This document shows positions 21,330 through 32,256 of a stretch of DNA of 64,000 nt, piece after piece (within the stretch, counting starts at the first letter, position 1; every line of letters begins with the position of its first letter). A program made the position numbers and the translations under genes. This DNA comes from Corynespora cassiicola (Eukaryota; Ascomycota; Dothideomycetes; Pleosporales; Corynesporascaceae). The stretch spans positions 434,001 to 498,000 of the forward strand of contig JAEUWY010000012.1 of the NCBI GenBank assembly GCA_022059125.1, written 5' to 3'. The notes under the pieces are model-generated. The model was not told where the DNA came from, searched no databases, and worked only from the letters and a program-made list of their open reading frames with translations.

Positions 21330-22247
21330 TCATAAATCTCGTTTCTTCGGCCGCCTAAACCCTGATGTTTCGCTTTTACCTTCATTGTCAACAATGATTG
21401 AGGACTTCACACTACCATTTTCCGTCTTGACATGCTTTCTAGTCGCGAATCTTACCTTGATGGTTCTTAAATTTGAGATGCGTATGCTTTTGGCTCGCTG
21501 CATTTCCAGTTGGTTCGCGCGCCTGGTTTGTAGCTTGCGTTTTCTACCCTTTGCGATCTGCCTTTCCCAGAGCTTACACAATCGATCCCTAATTTCATCA
21601 TCGATCCCTTTGATTCTACCATCACTTGAATTGGGACTGACGCTGGGAACCTTGGGGAGATGAATGGATAGTCGAACTATGCTTTCTGATATCTCCAAAT
21701 ACTGGGCTGGTATGGGATCATTTTCAGCCGGACTTGAAGCATTCTGTGGTGACGGTAGGGAAGTTGGGATGCAAATAGCAGCACAGCTGCTAGATGTATG
21801 TTTGTATTTGTGGTGAGTTTCCCGAGTTTCGAGAATGAACCTTTCAGAGAGATTGTCATGCCGATTGGGGGAGGGCTGGTCCACAAACTCATCCTCCACA
21901 GTAGTAGTTTCGTAGAGCTCTCTTAGACTAGATGTCTCGTCAATTAAATCATACCTTGCGACCAAAAACTGTATCTCCTGAAGCTCGGCCAACCAATTGT
22001 CTTCAGTTACGATGGGACGCTTGGAGTCCAGACGTTTTGCCAACTCAATCATGCGCTGAACTTGTTGCTGCTCGAAAGGTCTTCGTAGGGCGGAGCGATA
22101 AAATTCCAGGTAACCGATAGCATCTTCCCATATATAGAACTTTATGCGCGTAGGCGGGCTTGAGGAGTCAGATGGATCTTGTTCGGTGCTTTGTCCTGAA
22201 GATGATGCAGCATCTGACGAGGGTGTCGTATCCAAGTCCAGGTTCAT
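21330..22247 (-). CDS. hypothetical protein, 305 aa
   Basis: I do not recognise this gene. Single open frame from ATG 22247. The N-terminus is S/T/D-rich (about 35 residues), then a segment FYIWEDAIGYLEFYRSALRRPF that looks folded, then helical and acidic sequence. The C-terminal 80 residues are strongly basic (RKRKLQTRRA, RRPKKRDL), resembling a nuclear localisation or nucleic-acid-binding tail. The ATG at 22247 overlaps the end of an open frame of the preceding small gene in another frame, so the two may belong to one spliced transcript or one may be mis-modelled. Codon use looks coding. Function unknown. Confidence 0.5.
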   Translation of the reverse strand: MNLDLDTTPSSDAASSSGQSTEQDPSDSSSPPTRIKFYIWEDAIGYLEFYRSALRRPFEQQQVQRMIELAKRLDSKRPIVTEDNWLAELQEIQFLVARYDLIDETSSLRELYETTTVEDEFVDQPSPNRHDNLSERFILETRETHHKYKHTSSSCAAICIPTSLPSPQNASSPAENDPIPAQYLEISESIVRLSIHLPKVPSVSPNSSDGRIKGIDDEIRDRLCKLWERQIAKGRKRKLQTRRANQLEMQRAKSIRISNLRTIKVRFATRKHVKTENGSVKSSIIVDNEGKSETSGFRRPKKRDL

Positions 22248-22272
22248 CTCACGCGTATATCGCCGAGTCGAA

Positions 22273-22778
22273 TCAGGCCCATCGTTTGCTCTTCGTATCG
22301 GCCTTCCACGGGGGCCTCAGGATCGCGTCTCTGGCAACTAGTTCGGTTTCAAAATAATCATCTGTATGCGCAGCTGACGGCGCTCTATCGGCTTTCCAAA
22401 TAATTTTATACACGTTATTGTCCTCATCGCAGGCGTATGCCGTGCCGAGGCGTCCTTGAAGCGAGGGCGATATTCTACAGGTATTGTTTGAAGATAGGAT
22501 CTGTGCTCCACTGGATATGGTTGCAAGCAAAAGTCGATTTCGACCAAGACCATATCGGCGTATACTTTCGACGATCTGGGTAGATAGTGGGATATTGTTT
22601 GGAAATTTGATCGAAATTTGTGCGTTCTATATATCAGTTAGTATCAGGAATCATGTCGTAGAATTCCTCAAGAATGTTGACCATAATGATGCTTCAAAAT
22701 GTGAGGTGTGTTTGTAAGCTATCACAAACTATTGTGAATCTACCTGAAGAGTTGCTTTTCCTGTGAGTTACATTCCAT
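22273..22778 (-). CDS. hypothetical small spliced protein, about 132 aa
   Basis: Unknown gene, tentative. The 3' open frame (22626..22273) reads as ordinary protein (IKFPNNIPLS, NVYKIIWKAD, DDYFETELVA). It begins right after an acceptor TATATAG preceded by a good branch site (ACTAAC), so at least one upstream exon is likely. The simplest joining is 22778..22744, a 10-nt micro-exon 22691..22682, then 22626..22273. This gives MECNSQEKQLF as the start, but the micro-exon is weakly supported. In a second frame the same DNA reads VEGRYEEQTMGLIRLGD, which also looks protein-like, so the 3' part may be spliced or shifted differently. Confidence 0.3.
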
Positions 22779-22808
22779 GATATGAACTCCAATGACTTGG
22801 TCCTTGTT

Positions 22809-24300
22809 TTATGCCTTCTCAGCCCCTAGAAAAGTCCACAGTATTAGTACATCGTATGTGGCCTTCATCAAGCCGGCGCCTCCCAGCATGACAACCCATA
22901 ATTTTCTTTCGGCCAAAAAGCCAGCACTTCCTATGCCTCCGGCCTGTGCAAGCGTTTTGATTACATTCACAACACCCAAAATTGCGGTTCGCTCCTCTGG
23001 GCGTACTGCAGCGGCCAGGAACGCTTGTCGCGGAGCTTGATCCATGCTCTGTGTGCAAGCTCGCAGACTCAAGAACGCCATTGCGATCCAGGTTCCGGCT
23101 GTATTGGCGGGTGGTAGCGGAATCATTCCCAGGAAAATTGCAGAGGGCAAGTGGGTGAAGGTCATGGTCTTCAATGGTCCTAATCTTCGCGCAAGTGGAA
23201 GTGCGGCAAAGTTGGACAGCGTCGCAAGTATGTTTGTGGTAAAAAATAAAGTTCCGAGTGCAGAAGGTGCCATTCCATGAACTGTTGTAAAGAAGTAGGT
23301 GAGCCAGGATGGAGAAGCTAGCCCGGATGCACTAGAATCTAGGAAGAAGAGAAAGATGAGGCGCAGAAGAGTGCGGCGCGACTGCGGAGATATATTGGGC
23401 AAGAGTCCACGAATTTTGGAAAGGAGAGTAGCTTTTTGAGGCGCGAGATCTGGGTCTGGTTGCATTTTTGGTCGAGATGCCCGAGGTGAGTCCTCTCCAG
23501 AATTTCGATGATCGGACGAAGTATCGGATAGAAGGTCTTCATCTTCAAGCTCAAATACTTCCTGGTAGGCGACTTCCTCTTGCTCCAACTCAACTTTTCG
23601 ACTGAGAATAAGAGTAAGTGCAAGCTTGATTATGCCAAAGGCAGCATACAGCATGAACACAACACGATATGCTTTTTCCTTGTTCCAGGACGGGCGGGAC
23701 TGCAGGCCCTGAATAAGCCACCCATTAGTCATGGTACCAAGAGCCGCTCCGGCGGTTCCGCACATGGAGTACCATATGAAAATGTCGCTTCGGTCATCTT
23801 CGTCAGTGAGTTGCGCGAGAATAGATTCTTCAACTGCACGGAATGGCCCAATTTCGTTTCCGCTGAATGTGAGTTAGCATGGTTCGGCCTCTTTTAACTG
23901 TGGCTGAGGCTCGCCTTGGACTTATTACGCCAACAACGCTGGCCAAGACAAGAACCCAATAGCTACTGCTCAGCGAGAATGCTACTCCGCTGATAGTCAT
24001 CAATATTGCTCCAGCGCTGAGAACTTTACGTCTTCCCACTCGATCCGTGATCAATGTGAGGACGAAACTGATGACGACATCTCCAAGCATCGTCAGCGTC
24101 ATAAACAGACCGATATGCTCGTCGGAAATGTCCAAAGTCGAAAGAAAATGGACGAGAATTATGAACGTAGCGCCATAGGCGAAAAGACGGACAAATCGCT
24201 GAAGGAAGAGGAGCTTGGCATCGCGCGAGGATGCCAGCACCGTGGCGAAACCAGAAACCTTGGCCACCCGAGAGAGAAATGGATCCGGGGAAGCAGCCAT
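22809..24300 (-). CDS. MFS transporter (with GC-AG intron)
   Basis: Major facilitator superfamily membrane transporter, substrate unknown. Model on the minus strand: 24300..23915 and 23862..22809, 479 aa. There are about 12 hydrophobic segments in two blocks, split by a long polar loop (about residues 220-280, rich in E, D and S). Motif A appears as ITDRVGRRKVL after the second helix. ISPSGNEIGPFRAVEES, a conserved stretch in this MFS group, spans the intron. Only a GC donor (AG|GCGAGC) with acceptor ATTCAG and 52 nt keeps this sequence; no GT donor does. It is divergent from a second MFS gene, start codons 554 bp apart. Confidence 0.88.
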
Positions 24301-24854
24301 TGTGCGTTTTGACGAAAAGCTTCGTGGGTGCGATGCATGAGTGATGGAGAAATAGACTTTGATATCAGATGCCGGCGAAGAAATTCGTTCCGCTGATGTA
24401 GCTATCTCGAGGAGGGGTAATCAGATCCACTCCGAATACGAACTAGCCCCACTAAACGCTGTACCTTAGCTTTCTGATCGCGTCGCAAGGTCGATGGGTG
24501 GCAGGCGTGAATGGTCGTGTGCTAGGGGCAGTGCAGCCAACGAGAGGAATGAGATCCCATGACCCGCGGCAATAGATCTGTTGGCATGCAAGACCGCTGG
24601 GTAAACCCGCGTGCCTATCCGGCGAGCCGGGGCTATAAGTTTATCTGATGCCGCGAGGCTTGACTGTTGCCCTTCTCTTATCTGATTTTCCTGGCCTCGA
24701 TTAAGCAGCGCCATGCATAGCAGAGTCATCTAGGCACCCTTTTCGGCCTTGTACCGCAGCCTTTACACACCAAAACTGGCGCAGACTCGAAACAAGGCGT
24801 TCTATCATTTAAGACGAATATATTCTTTCCATTTCGTTGGATTTCAGGCCCGTC
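24301..24854. promoter_or_regulatory. divergent promoter between two MFS transporters
   Basis: 554 bp between the two start codons; both promoters must lie here. The arrangement would allow shared control. No motif picked with confidence. Confidence 0.5.
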
Positions 24855-26499
24855 ATGGACGACGAGACGGCTGAGGTCTCTTATTGGAATCTTCCCCGCA
24901 AGGTCAGTTTAGTGATACCTGGCTGCGTCGCTTCTTCCTGACAGGACCGAAAAATAGGGCGAATTACTGGTACTTTTGATATGTCGCTTCACCGAAGCTT
25001 TATCTGTTTCTTCGATTCTGGTATGAATTCTACAAGTTCACCTGCTCGGTCATCATACTATTTACCCGTGACAAGACCCCAGGCTAACTTGGCAGTCCTA
25101 TGTATTCTTCCAAATAGAATCATTCATGCCCTCGGCTGGGATGGCTACTATTGCGATGCGCATAGGTCTCCTGTTTAGCGCCAAAACCGCCGCGCACGTC
25201 GTCACAAGCTTAGTCTGGGGTCGTCTTGCAGACCATCGAAATATTGGCAGAAAAAAAGTCATGATATTCGGGCTCTTGGCCTCTAGCTTTGCGATAGTTG
25301 GTTATGGGTTCTCGAGAAGTTTTGCAGTCGCAGTAGCATGGCAAGTTGCAGACGGAGCTCTGAATGCCAATCTTGCGATGGTCAGATGCATGATTTCGGA
25401 GCTATATCCTGCAAAAAGGTGAGAACTTCTTCCTTCACGTATAATTTCTTAGCTGAAAAGATGTAGACAAAGAGCACGCGCACTAGCACTGCTTCCAATC
25501 TTTGCAAATATAGGAGCGCTCGCCGGGCCATTGATTGGGGGCTTCCTCTCAGCGGCAAAAAAAGATCGCGCTATCATATCTCGATTTCCCTTTGCTGCAC
25601 CCAACATTTGCGTCGCTGGGATCCAGATATGTGTCGCACTAGTTGCGGCATCTGTGCTCACAGAAACGTTGGAAGGATACCAGCAGCCCGCCGACAACAG
25701 CCCATCGAGTGGCTCTGAATATAACAGCCCAGAAATCCAAGGACAGACCGAAACCTCGCCACTTCTTCCGTCGACTCCAAATAAACCATTACCGTTCCGC
25801 CGTATATGGACTCCGAACGTTATCACCACCATGTTCGCGCAGTTCATCATTGTCGGCCACATGGGGACATTTAACGGGCTACTAGCAGTCTTCATAAGCA
25901 CGCCAGCCGCGCCTCTAAAGGACCAACACCCACCCTTCAATTTCACTGGCGGTCTAGGCATGAATCCACGCGGTGTCGGTATCGCAATCTCGCTCATTGG
26001 CTTTACCGGCATCATCCTCCAGTTTCTGATTTACCCGACGTTGAGAGATCATTTCGGCACCATCCGACTTTGGAGAGCCGCACTTTGTGTCTTCCCTCTG
26101 GTGTACATCCTCGCGCCTTTTAGTGCGTTGATAGCTTCGCATGCAACACGCCAGCAAGTCAAGGAAGGAGAAGACCCAACAGGATCCGTGGTGGGCATAT
26201 GGATTGCCTTGATACTTATCGTGGCATCATTCGTGGCAGGAAGGACTTGCGTAGTGCCGGCGACAAGCTTGTTGATCAACGACTGTACGCCGCATGCGAG
26301 TGTGAGGGGGACGGTGCACACGGCAGGAGTCGCCATCAGTAACCTGAGTCGGAGTGTATTTCCATACATTGCGTTTTCAGTGTTTAGCTATGGATTAAAC
26401 ATCGGAGCGGTGGAGTTGGGCTTTTGGTTTCTTGCAGGGTTGGCTGTGCTGAGCTGCATAGGCAGTGTGTGGGTCTGGGAAGGGACAAATGGAAAATAA
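24855..26499 (+). CDS. MFS transporter
   Basis: Major facilitator superfamily transporter of the group with start RQLxVLxICRxxEP; substrate unknown. Model: join(24855..24902, 24958..25020, 25096..25418, 25467..26499), 488 aa. Visible landmarks: ELLVLLICRFTEAL (first helix), then SYVFFQIESFMP at the start of exon 3, motif A as WGRLADHRNIGRKKV, and NANLAMVRCMISELYP before the third intron. The third exon start at 25096 was chosen because the nearer acceptor at 25117 breaks the frame. A polar loop with PLLPSTPNKP (about residues 240-265) separates the two halves. It is unlike its divergent neighbour in sequence, so it is not a recent duplicate. Confidence 0.9.
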
Positions 26500-26929
26500 A
26501 CTACGGGCGGCCTCTTCCAACTATCTCGAACTATTAAAATAGATACTAAATGTTAGTTATGACTTGAATTAACTAGGGTTGAGAAGATGAAAGGGTCAAA
26601 AATGCTAGCTTTGGGACGCCTATTCTTGAACTCTACACACAGCCACGCATTCTCACGCCCGCCTCTCGATTTCAAACGGTTTTTGTGAAACTACCCGCAA
26701 GTTTCACGCGGCAAGTCATAAAAATAAATCTTAAGGATAGTGTACGGTATGCTAGGGAAGCCGTAGGCCATGAGCGATGTACTCGGGAGAGGCTAAAAAC
26801 TTGCCGTGCCCCTAATGTCTGCACCACTACTGCATGTACTTCTGTTAGCTTCCTGAACGACCAAGACTTATTGCCGCATATTAATCTTTTGAAAGTAAGA
26901 TGTGAATATAATCGCATACATTCCTTTAC
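26500..26929. other. intergenic stretch
   Basis: 3' flank of the second MFS gene; no supported coding sequence. Confidence 0.5.
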
Positions 26930-27290
26930 CTGCCCATTTTTCGTGATAGTCAGATTGATCATCGAAGTCATTGCGGCCATAGAGGCGGCCATGCTTACAA
27001 GCGACCTTGAAACCCTTCGTCAGATCATCGGCCAAGACAAAAAACAAACAAGACCCGGTGAATCTTCGAAGATCATTCAATTATGCACTGATTATGGCAT
27101 GCGAGGGGGCAGCAAGCGCGAATCAATGCGCTGCACTGAATTTACTCCTGGACAACGGCTGCTCGATTAGCAAAGACGTGGTCAACGCGGCAATGAGACG
27201 CCCTAGACATCTTGCTCGTACGTGGCTGGGATACTGAAATGAAAACAAGGCATTCCGGCAATTATCTCATGTAAGTACTATAGTCTCCCT
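26930..27290 (+). pseudogene. ankyrin-repeat-like gene fragment
   Basis: Two frames read like pieces of one protein: EAAMLTSDLETLRQIIG (frame to about 27030), then after a shift of one base NYALIMACEGAASANQCAALNLLLDNG and DVVNAAMRRPRHLA. The pattern ALxxACxxA-(x)n-LLLDNG is that of ankyrin repeats. The shift lies at an A-rich stretch near 27040, and no GT..AG pair fits there. A donor GTACGT at about 27217 with acceptor near 27250 could join a few more codons. Either a decayed fragment or a very short gene with a sequence error. Confidence 0.35.
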
Positions 27291-27299
27291 TAAACACTA

Positions 27300-28070
27300 G
27301 GCACGCGCTTTCTAGTCATTGCAAATGCAGTTTCAGCGCTACATGTAACGACCCCGAAATGGACAGGTTTCATCTCTCCCGTGTAGCTCTTCTCAGTCCG
27401 AACTGTGCATACCACTACGCACTCAAAAAAGCCGCCGCAAGCCCCACCGTCCCCAGGTTTGGTGCTCATCTGGAAGACTGCGATGGACTCAAGGGTAGTT
27501 GAGTCTTCTCTCGCGCGGCAGATCATGAAATTATCCCCGTCATTTCTTTTTTTCTCCACCAGGGGGCAGAGGTCAACCAGATTCCGAATCCGGAAAGTGC
27601 TTGACCATTCTGACAGAGACGGGCCCAACAACTCTCTTTGAACGGCGGGATGGCGCGGCGATAACAGGCTGTTAAAAGTCCTCCTTGGACTCGGTACGTA
27701 TGTGAGTGTCAACAATGGAAGAGGGTGGTCTGCACTGAAGCTTGCAAAGCTGGGGAGGTACGACTCTTGTTTCAGCCTATTTACTTTCCACGTTACATCC
27801 AATCTAATAGCGCAGCTTGTTTTAGACTAGAATATGATAGCAGAAACTATCAGAATAAAAAGGTACGTTGCTATCAGTATGAAAACCGGTGTGCCAACGA
27901 AATAGATGTCTAATTTTTATATGGATTTCTACAATCTAGTTGCTGGGAAAAGAAATAACATAACCCCAACGCCAATACGAAAACTTGTCCTTTGGATGTT
28001 ACTCTGTATTTATGTCAATGACAACAGGATGCTAAATCTTCATAACTTACAAGCTGCGGTCCCCAATATT
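27300..28070. other. intergenic stretch
   Basis: A minus-strand frame of 170 codons (27802..27290) begins with TTG and has no ATG in its first half or family features; not called. The rest is AT-rich. Confidence 0.45.
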
Positions 28071-29462
28071 TCAGTCATATTGGCGAATGTCGTTGAAAAT
28101 GGGGTGATCTTCGAATTCAGGCCAGTGGAAGAGAATCACCGCTCTATGGGGCCGAAGTTCTTCGTAGTCCTTCAGATATCTGACGTGGTGGTCTGCCGAA
28201 GTCCATTCTACCTGGAGGTTGTGGCTTCGTACGGTTTTCTGAACCATCTCGAAATTGAACGAATCTAGCGATTCTTGCCTCCACAGCTTACGTGATAACC
28301 AGGGACAATACGTGCAAACTTCCTTTAGAGATTTGAAATATTCCCAGTCTGTAACGAGATGAGAACTCTCAATATGGTCGGCAAAGTTGGATGGCATGCT
28401 TGTCGGATGTTGACAGACTGGGCATATGATATCCAGGGTCTTCGGATCATATCCCGCCTCTCTAATTTGCTGGGCGGCGTTCTGCCTTTCCGGTGATGAG
28501 TGAGCAGAGAGGTGTTCTCGCATGTCCTTGATGTGGACAGTGCTCTTGCACGAGCCGACTAAACAGGACCTTTGATACTCCAGAGGCTTTGTGATTGAGT
28601 ATGAGGTTCTGAAATTGAACCTATGTCTAAAATCAGAGGCATGGATGTTCATCACAATCAAAGGGATCGAAATTGATGAAAAGCCATCACAAGCGCAGCC
28701 ACAGTCGTCAAAGCTGCTATGAGCCGTCATGAGATGCTCTTTTACTTTGTCCAGACGATAGTATACCTCTTCGCAGGACTTCACTATGCACCGGTATCTG
28801 TCTTGGCTGGTATGCTTTCGCATGTGCCGCTGAAGTTCATATTTTCTCTTGAATGTTCGCTTAGACTTGCACCCCTCGATAGTGCATCTCAGTGCATCTG
28901 GGTCTTCTGATCTTCTGCCTCCCGTCAGTCGATTCCCATTGATGATGTCATTGGCATTACCCTGAGTTCTTCTTGGATTTTGACCTGTCTTCGATGACTA
29001 GTGCTCGGCTCTGGAATTGAAATTGGCCATGTTCATTCAGATTGGGTCTTTCTTCGCAGGCTTTCGTGTTCTGGAGGTCCAACACAGATCCGGTATTCAT
29101 GCGTATTTTTTCAGTCGAAAAAAGAGCGTGTGCATGCTGAGAGGCCCTGGCACGAGGCTGCGGTGGGTAATGTGGAGGAAAGAACACGGTGCCAAGGCCT
29201 GCGGGACACGCAGCTTCCATTTTCGGGGCTGTTACAGCCGAAAGGTGAGATGGAACGCAACTTTTGCCCTTTGTCAGCCCCTGTCTTTTTTTTTAACTCA
29301 CCCAACCCCATTGGCAGGCTCCAACTGAGCGTTGCCCAAACAGGGATTCTCCTCCTCATACTGCCTGACGGCAGCTTTCATGATGTAGCCATCTTCGAAT
29401 GATTGGCCCATGTCGTATTCGAAGTCGACCGATTTGTTGTTGTTGAAGTTGGGCGTCTGCAT
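28071..29462 (-). CDS. C2H2 zinc-finger protein
   Basis: Probable DNA-binding nuclear protein. My model on the minus strand is 29462..29302, 29146..28961 and 28914..28071, 396 aa. The second intron (46 nt, branch CTGAC) is well supported: it joins KKNSG to RSEDPDALRC in frame. The first intron (155 nt, GTGAGT to GTGCCAG) is less sure; without it an ATG at 29220 gives 367 aa. Two clear fingers: C-x4-C-x14-HMRKH and C-x4-C-x12-HLMTAH. Further Cys/His pairs follow: CLVGSC with HLSAH, then CPVCQH with HIESSH. The N-terminal acidic segment (SVDFEYDMGQSFEDGY) could be an activation region. The C-terminal 60 residues (SLDSFNFEMVQKTVRS onwards) are unknown. Confidence 0.65.
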
Positions 29463-31425
29463 GGTGTCGTGGCAGGGCAAATGAGGCTTGGGACCGGTGA
29501 GGGAAGTGACGAGGCTGAGATTGCCAAGGATGAAGGATGAAGCGATGTGATTGGACGAATGGCGGGCAACAGGAGGTCGAAGGGGTAGGGGGAGAGCGGT
29601 ATACTTATCGACGCTGGAGAGAGTCGAGCAGGGGTGGGTGGTACAGAGCAGCGCGTGGGTGGCACAGGCGCCTTGGTTATCAGCTCTTGCAGTTTGCCCT
29701 TCATAGACCCCTGCTCTGGACATTGGCTCTTTTCGGCGTATGAGTTTATTAGTAGAAGAAATGGTTGATTGGCTATCGACTATGGTATCATGGAACGAAA
29801 TTCTGAAGATGCTCGACATGAGGCTGAAAGTCGACTTGGCATTTTCAGCCTTGTGGCATGACTGCCATCGATCCGGCATTTTTAAGATCCCAGACTCTTT
29901 ATCAGACCTTCAAATCGCCATCATCGTACCCTCAAGAAACAAACGCCAGATGTCTTTTAGCTAATTTATAAAAGGCAAGACTTAGGCATCCAACTGCAGC
30001 ATCAGCGTGCCACGGCATCGCATCGAAAAGGATTGCGCTTTGCTCTGCCGGAACGCCATATGGACAGATGTGATGATATTCTATATCGGAAGCTACATTG
30101 CTCGTTTGGCAACAGTAGCACCGAAACTGTAGGCTATAGAGTCTGCTTTGGTTGAAGACGCCTGTAAACTCTATCCAGGCCCTTGTAGCGCAACAGCAGC
30201 AGTTGGAACGCTGAAAAAACCTAGCCAGTGTACAAATAAAGAAAGGACTTGTATACCTATCATAAAAATTTAGAAAAAAGTTTATTCTTTTAGCGAAAAA
30301 AACTAGACGGGTACAGCGTGGCTTGCTCGATAAAGTTGTAGGCCAAGTTCATGAAGAAGCCCAAGTCTGGTGCCGACGACAAACAAAACGCATGCGTCTT
30401 TCAGGCACCGAGTTTGTTATAAAGGAAGATAGTAATCCACTCATTTTACTAACTGATATCGGTACTAAGGATGAGTTTACAGCCACGCTATCCCTGCTTC
30501 TGACTATTGTAGCCCCTCTTTCTGTAATTGATGGCATCCTATTCTTTCATTTGGCACAAGTACTCACGCAAAAAGACTCTGGACTATGGTCTGACTTTTG
30601 TCCGGTGTCATTGTGCCTTTCTTCCGGTTCCCACGACTCATATACAAGAGTAAAGTTTCCAATGTATTTGCCTTTCTATCTTTTGTTGCATTTTATGTGG
30701 TCCCGCCAATTGAAAGGTTCGTTATCGTTGGTCAGATAATATGCCACCAAGGTGTTTGTAGCAGGATACCTCGTTCCCAGAACAATGCGAGTATGCTGTG
30801 GGGTTTAGACAAAAATACTGTGGTTAGATGGCCTAAAAGAAAAAGAATGACCCATGCATCTCTCATGTAGCACATCACTCTGAAAGGTGTACACGGCTCG
30901 CAACATTCTCTTCTTGAACTACTAATCTACCTACATCTCACCAAGTCCCCATATTACAAAAGAGTACTTTCGCTTATGGGCATCCACCCAACCCTGCATA
31001 ACCCACCACCCAGTGCCATGCCGAAACAAACAACGAAAAGCAAACCTCCGAAAAACGCCATCTCATACCCGCAGGCCCCCAGAAACAAACGCAGTTCCCG
31101 AAACAGAACAAAAACAAAGGAAAAGAAAACGGAACAACCCCAGGGGTATAACACATCCCGCCTAAACCCAATGCAACGCTAAAAATTCAGGTCCCGGAAC
31201 ATGAGAGTGTGCAGATGTAGAGAGGTAGGAAAAGGGGGTATCGTGAATGTTAAACAAAGGCGTCTGGGGAATAAAAAAAAAAAAGGAGAAGAACAAGAAA
31301 CCAAATGATGAGTGTGTGCCGGCCGTGTACGCATGGTTGTCGTTCGTGGATCAACTCTCTTCCTCCGCGGTCCTCTCTTCCTCTCTTTCTCAGCCTTGGA
31401 ACCTCTGCCTCAAGCAAGAAAAGTC
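29463..31425. other. gene-poor stretch of about 2 kb
   Basis: Holds the promoter of the C2H2 gene at the left and the 3' flank of the Sec2-like gene at the right. A 138-codon frame at 30323..30739 starts with TTG, is AT-rich and matches nothing I know. From 30970 to 31190 the plus strand is poor in G and rich in A and C. Confidence 0.45.
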
Positions 31426-32256
31426 CTACTTCCTCGCCGCGGTCGACCCCGGCGTCGGAGCCGCAAGCAGCGCCTTTACGCGATCGATCCGCGTGACAGC
31501 CTGTTCCAAGCGCTCGAGCCGCGCCGCTTTATCCTTGTCCTTCTTCTCAAGCTGCTCGACGCGCGCCTCGAGCTTGGCCCTAGCCTTGCGCTCCGCGGCC
31601 ACCATCTCATTCGCCTGGGAGAAGAGCTGCACGCTCAGTTCCTCAATCTCGGTGTCGACCTTGCGAGCCCGCTCCTCGGCCTTTGCCCTCAGGGCACGCT
31701 CCTGCTCCAGCTGCGCGAGGAGCTGCGAGTCGCTCGTCGAGGGCGAGTGTCCAAAGGGCAGGACCTGGGCCGGGGATCCGCGGCGCAGGAACGAGAAGCG
31801 CGAGGGTTTGGCGGAGGCCGAGTTTGCGGTCGAGGGCCGGTCGTCGGCGGACTGCTGCTGTTGCTGGTCGTCGGGCACGAGCGAGCTCGCCGTGTTGGAT
31901 CGGGGCAGGCCGCCGTTTGGCAGCTTGAAGGCGCGGAGCTGGTCTTCGTAGTCGGCGCACTTGTCCACTGTTCGCGCGCGGGCGGTCCGTCAGCATGGCT
32001 TCCGTCTCGTGGTGTCGGTGTCGGTGTCGTCCTCTCGCACTTGGGACCAAAGGGCAGGAATTTACATACCGGCTGCGGTCGCCTTGACTCTGAGCCTCTC
32101 CACTTCTGCCTCGAGCTCCTGGATGCGCCGCTGGGCGTCTTCGGCCTCCTTTTCCACCGGGAGGTGGGTTCCGCATGTCGGACAGCTGTGCGCTTCGCTG
32201 GCCATGGATTTCAGGTCTATCGAGGGCGCGGGGGGAATGTCGAGTGCAACGGCCAT
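31426..32256 (-). CDS. Sec2-like Rab guanine nucleotide exchange factor
   Basis: Short protein with a Sec2p/Rabin8-type coiled coil, expected to activate a Sec4/Rab8-type GTPase in polarised secretion. Model on the minus strand: 32256..32070 and 31967..31426, 242 aa, intron 102 nt, phase 1. The N-terminus has a CPTCGTHLP knuckle (about residues 25-33) and a coiled coil (RRIQELEAEVERLR). A low-complexity linker with QQQQQ follows. The Sec2 signature EELSVQLFSQANEMVAAERK comes next, continuing as coiled coil to residue 225. Much shorter than yeast Sec2, as in other filamentous fungi. The start is the only ATG that gives the CxxC segment. Confidence 0.8.

Noticed and set aside
27290..27802. 170-codon minus-strand frame
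   Set aside because: Begins with TTG, first ATG is far inside, no recognisable features.
30323..30739. 138-codon plus-strand frame
   Set aside because: Begins with TTG in AT-rich DNA, no ATG start and no family resemblance.
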